Notes under the pieces: model-generated | What the model was told of the DNA's origin: nothing | The model's database searches: none | Seen by the model: the letters and a program-made list of their open reading frames with translations, nothing else | Part shown: in pieces, positions 5,690 through 6,410 of the stretch | Layout: each line of letters begins with the position of its first letter | How positions within the stretch are numbered: position 1 is the stretch's first letter | From: an uncultured Eubacterium sp. | GTDB taxonomy: Bacteria; Bacillota_A; Clostridia; Lachnospirales; Lachnospiraceae | NCBI GenBank assembly: GCA_948560485.1 | Contig: CAOXUF010000129.1 | Location: 1 to 6,410, forward strand | Length of the DNA: 6,410 bases | Reading direction: 5' to 3' | Program-made: the position numbers and the translations under genes

Positions 5690-5913
5690 TGGAAAGTATG
5701 ACTGCAATTATGAACAAGGGAATGAAATGTTTAACCGAACAGATGGGAATTATAGAGGCAGAACAATTTATTTCCATAATTATCCGAGAAAAATTTGATT
5801 ATACAAAATGGCAAAGAGACTATTTTGATGCGAAAACACCAGAAACCATCAGTGAAGAAGCTTCCCAATTTGAAAAATCACACCCATTTACAGGTGACAC
5901 AATTCGGTTATAA
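5686..5913 (+). CDS. Small partner (putative antitoxin) of the PIN-domain gene
   Basis: This 75-residue acidic protein includes 'KGMKCLTEQMGIIEAEQFIS' and 'REKFDYTKWQRDYFD', and ends 'FTGDTIRL'. The '(G).L(T)..(G)(I/V)..AE.FI..I.RE.FDYT.WQ' pattern matches small proteins that I recall encoded beside PIN-domain genes of this type, most often upstream of them. Here it is downstream and overlaps by ATGA. GGAGGAA lies five bases before the ATG at 5686; an ATG at 5689 is an equally good start. No DNA-binding motif is obvious, so any antitoxin role is inferred from context. The gene is intact although the PIN gene is frameshifted, a common outcome when a toxin decays first. Confidence 0.65.
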   Translation: MMESMTAIMNKGMKCLTEQMGIIEAEQFISIIIREKFDYTKWQRDYFDAKTPETISEEASQFEKSHPFTGDTIRL

Positions 5914-5998
5914 TGATTTACTGACTGACCCTGATTATTGACACAGTAATAGCCTTTGTAGAAATATCAATTATCATTTTTCTATAAGCTTTGTATAA

Positions 5999-6097
5999 AC
6001 AGGAGTGTCTTTTGGCACTCCCCTTTTGGCCTTAACGGGTGCCAGCGGATTATTAATCTTTGCTCTGATTCGTCAGAAAATAAAGAAGGCACACTAA
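5999..6097 (+). pseudogene. LPXTG-like sorting-signal / membrane tail fragment
   Basis: From 5999 to the TAA at 6095-6097 the frame reads 'TGVSFGTPLLALTGASGLL', then 'IFALIRQKIKKAH'. A Thr-Gly, a roughly 18-residue hydrophobic span and a short basic tail is the architecture of the C-terminal cell-wall sorting signal of sortase substrates (LPxTG, membrane segment, positive tail). A stop codon sits directly before the Thr, so the anchor motif itself is broken and no surface protein precedes it. It may instead be a tiny membrane peptide starting at the GTG at 6005, though no convincing ribosome binding site supports this. Best read as a relic. Confidence 0.33.
6002..6021 (+). terminator. Short hairpin, possible weak terminator after the PIN/partner pair
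   Basis: GGAGTG pairs with CACTCC around an eight-base loop, followed by CCTTTT. It lies about 88 bases past the partner gene stop. The stem is only six pairs and the T-run four bases, so termination would be weak. The same bases also code within the sorting-signal-like fragment. Confidence 0.3.
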
Positions 6098-6112
6098 GAT
6101 CGAAGGATAGGA

Positions 6113-6124
6113 AGGGAGTGTGAA
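6113..6124 (+). repeat. 12-bp direct repeat, copy 1 (copy 2 at 6355-6366)
   Basis: AGGGAGTGTGAA occurs at 6113-6124 and again exactly at 6355-6366, bracketing the two tiny ORFs. The first copy contains the ribosome binding site and GTG start of the first ORF. The second opens a sequence resembling an IS256-type end. It could be a duplicated ribosome-binding segment or paired element ends. Confidence 0.45.
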
Positions 6125-6269
6125 TGTTATTCATATAGATGATGTAGAATTTGTCTACAATGCTGTCCATCAACCTGCTGTGATTGCTGAAATTGCTGAA
6201 CTTGTTAAACCTGCAGAACATGCAGGAGTCAAACTTGTACCAGAAAAATTAAAGTTTAACAAGGAATGA
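6120..6269 (+). CDS. 49-residue unknown ORF, GTG start
   Basis: AGGAAGGGAG precedes a GTG start. The product opens 'VNVIHIDDVEFVYNAVHQPA', continues with helical 'VIAEIAELVKPAEHAGVKLV' and ends EKLKFNKE. Composition is protein-like and the codons suit the region, but I recognise no family. Its stop overlaps the next small ORF by ATGA, so the two could be a translationally coupled pair or two pieces of one broken gene. The ribosome binding site sits unusually close to the start, so the true start may differ. Confidence 0.35.
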   Translation: MNVIHIDDVEFVYNAVHQPAVIAEIAELVKPAEHAGVKLVPEKLKFNKE

Positions 6270-6349
6270 AACTTAATGATAATATTAAAAAAACACATAA
6301 GATAGGCATTCCCAAAAGCACTGTGCAAAGGCTGAAAAAGGATGTCTGA
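6266..6349 (+). CDS. 27-residue ORF with helix-turn-helix-like motif
   Basis: Starts inside the previous stop (ATGA) and encodes 'MKLNDNIKKTHKIGIPKSTV' then QRLKKDV. The 'GIPKSTVQRLKK' stretch resembles the recognition part of helix-turn-helix domains in recombinases, resolvases and transposases. At this length it is probably the C-terminal scrap of such a protein and not a full regulator. It may be the frameshifted continuation of the 49-residue ORF. Confidence 0.33.
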   Translation: MKLNDNIKKTHKIGIPKSTVQRLKKDV

Positions 6350-6359
6350 TGGGCAGGGA

Positions 6360-6381
6360 GTGTGAAAGTTTTTCTGTAAAT
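6360..6381 (+). mobile_element. Possible IS256-like terminal repeat at the window edge
   Basis: GTGTGAAAGTTTTTCTGTAAAT-type sequence here aligns without gaps to the consensus end of the MITE-like element at 4418-4590 at 16 of 22 positions, with both conserved blocks (GTGT and TGTAAAT) kept. If real, an element would extend right, beyond the window. The similarity is modest, and no transposase can be seen in the remaining 29 bases. Confidence 0.25.
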
Positions 6382-6410
6382 AGAGATCTTCTATGATAAG
6401 CAGATAATAA

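Noticed and set aside
5354..5707. Minus-strand 117-codon open frame over the PIN gene
   Set aside because: Antisense shadow; the plus strand carries the conserved PIN residues.
5982..6221. Minus-strand 79-codon open frame
   Set aside because: No ribosome binding site or family features were seen, and it lies opposite the better plus-strand candidates.
1..6410. CRISPR array, tRNA or rRNA genes
   Set aside because: No regularly spaced repeats, cloverleaf pattern or rRNA-like sequence was seen on either strand.

Overview
The window looks like a low-GC Firmicutes genome, most likely a gut Lachnospiraceae or related Clostridia. The reasons are AT-rich coding, strong AGGAGG-type ribosome binding sites, clostridial families (DUF4869-like, Rpn/PD-(D/E)XK 'transposase-like' proteins) and IS1380, IS256-like and IS630 remains. 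It reads as an accessory island: a boneyard of small defence, toxin-antitoxin and transposon genes, most of them broken, around a few intact ones.

Left (1-663): the left edge holds a minus-strand Rpn-like fragment that runs off the window. It abuts a C-terminal remnant of an IS1380-type transposase (to 475). An AT-rich spacer of about 190 bases without a gene follows.

Centre-left (664-2822, minus strand): this is the best intact cassette. A 454-residue AAA_15/OLD-like ABC ATPase (2692-1328) is followed 4 bp later by a 219-residue protein with a D...E-x-K arrangement typical of PD-(D/E)XK nucleases (1323-664). The layout matches ATPase-plus-nuclease anti-phage systems, but I cannot assign it to a named one. 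Upstream, apparently in the same transcription unit, is a 39-codon ORF with an excellent ribosome binding site (2822-2703). It overlaps the end of a truncated BrnT-type toxin gene (2970-2800).

Centre (2971-3968, minus strand): a second, compact operon contains a DUF4869-like gene broken at an A7 tract (3968-3524), a 150-residue P-loop mini-ATPase (3506-3054) and the first 28 or so residues of a third gene (from a GTG at 3053). The third gene is cut and joined to the BrnT fragment. This looks like the remains of a conserved three-gene system.

Centre-right (4033-5139): here lie an Rpn-like gene with a large internal deletion but an intact promoter, a roughly 173-bp MITE-like element with near-perfect 22-bp inverted ends, an unassigned minus-strand C-terminal fragment, and an IS630 transposase whose catalytic core is deleted.

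Right (5140-6410, plus strand): a PIN-domain toxin gene carries a single frameshift and overlaps a small partner gene by 4 bp. Beyond it are a short LPXTG-like membrane tail fragment, two tiny overlapping ORFs (one with a helix-turn-helix-like stretch), a 12-bp direct repeat, and a possible IS256-like end at the window edge.

Working together: the ATPase/nuclease pair is the only complete candidate effector system. The mini-ATPase and the PIN partner are intact but have lost their probable partners. Family assignments come from recognising motifs by eye; no search was run.
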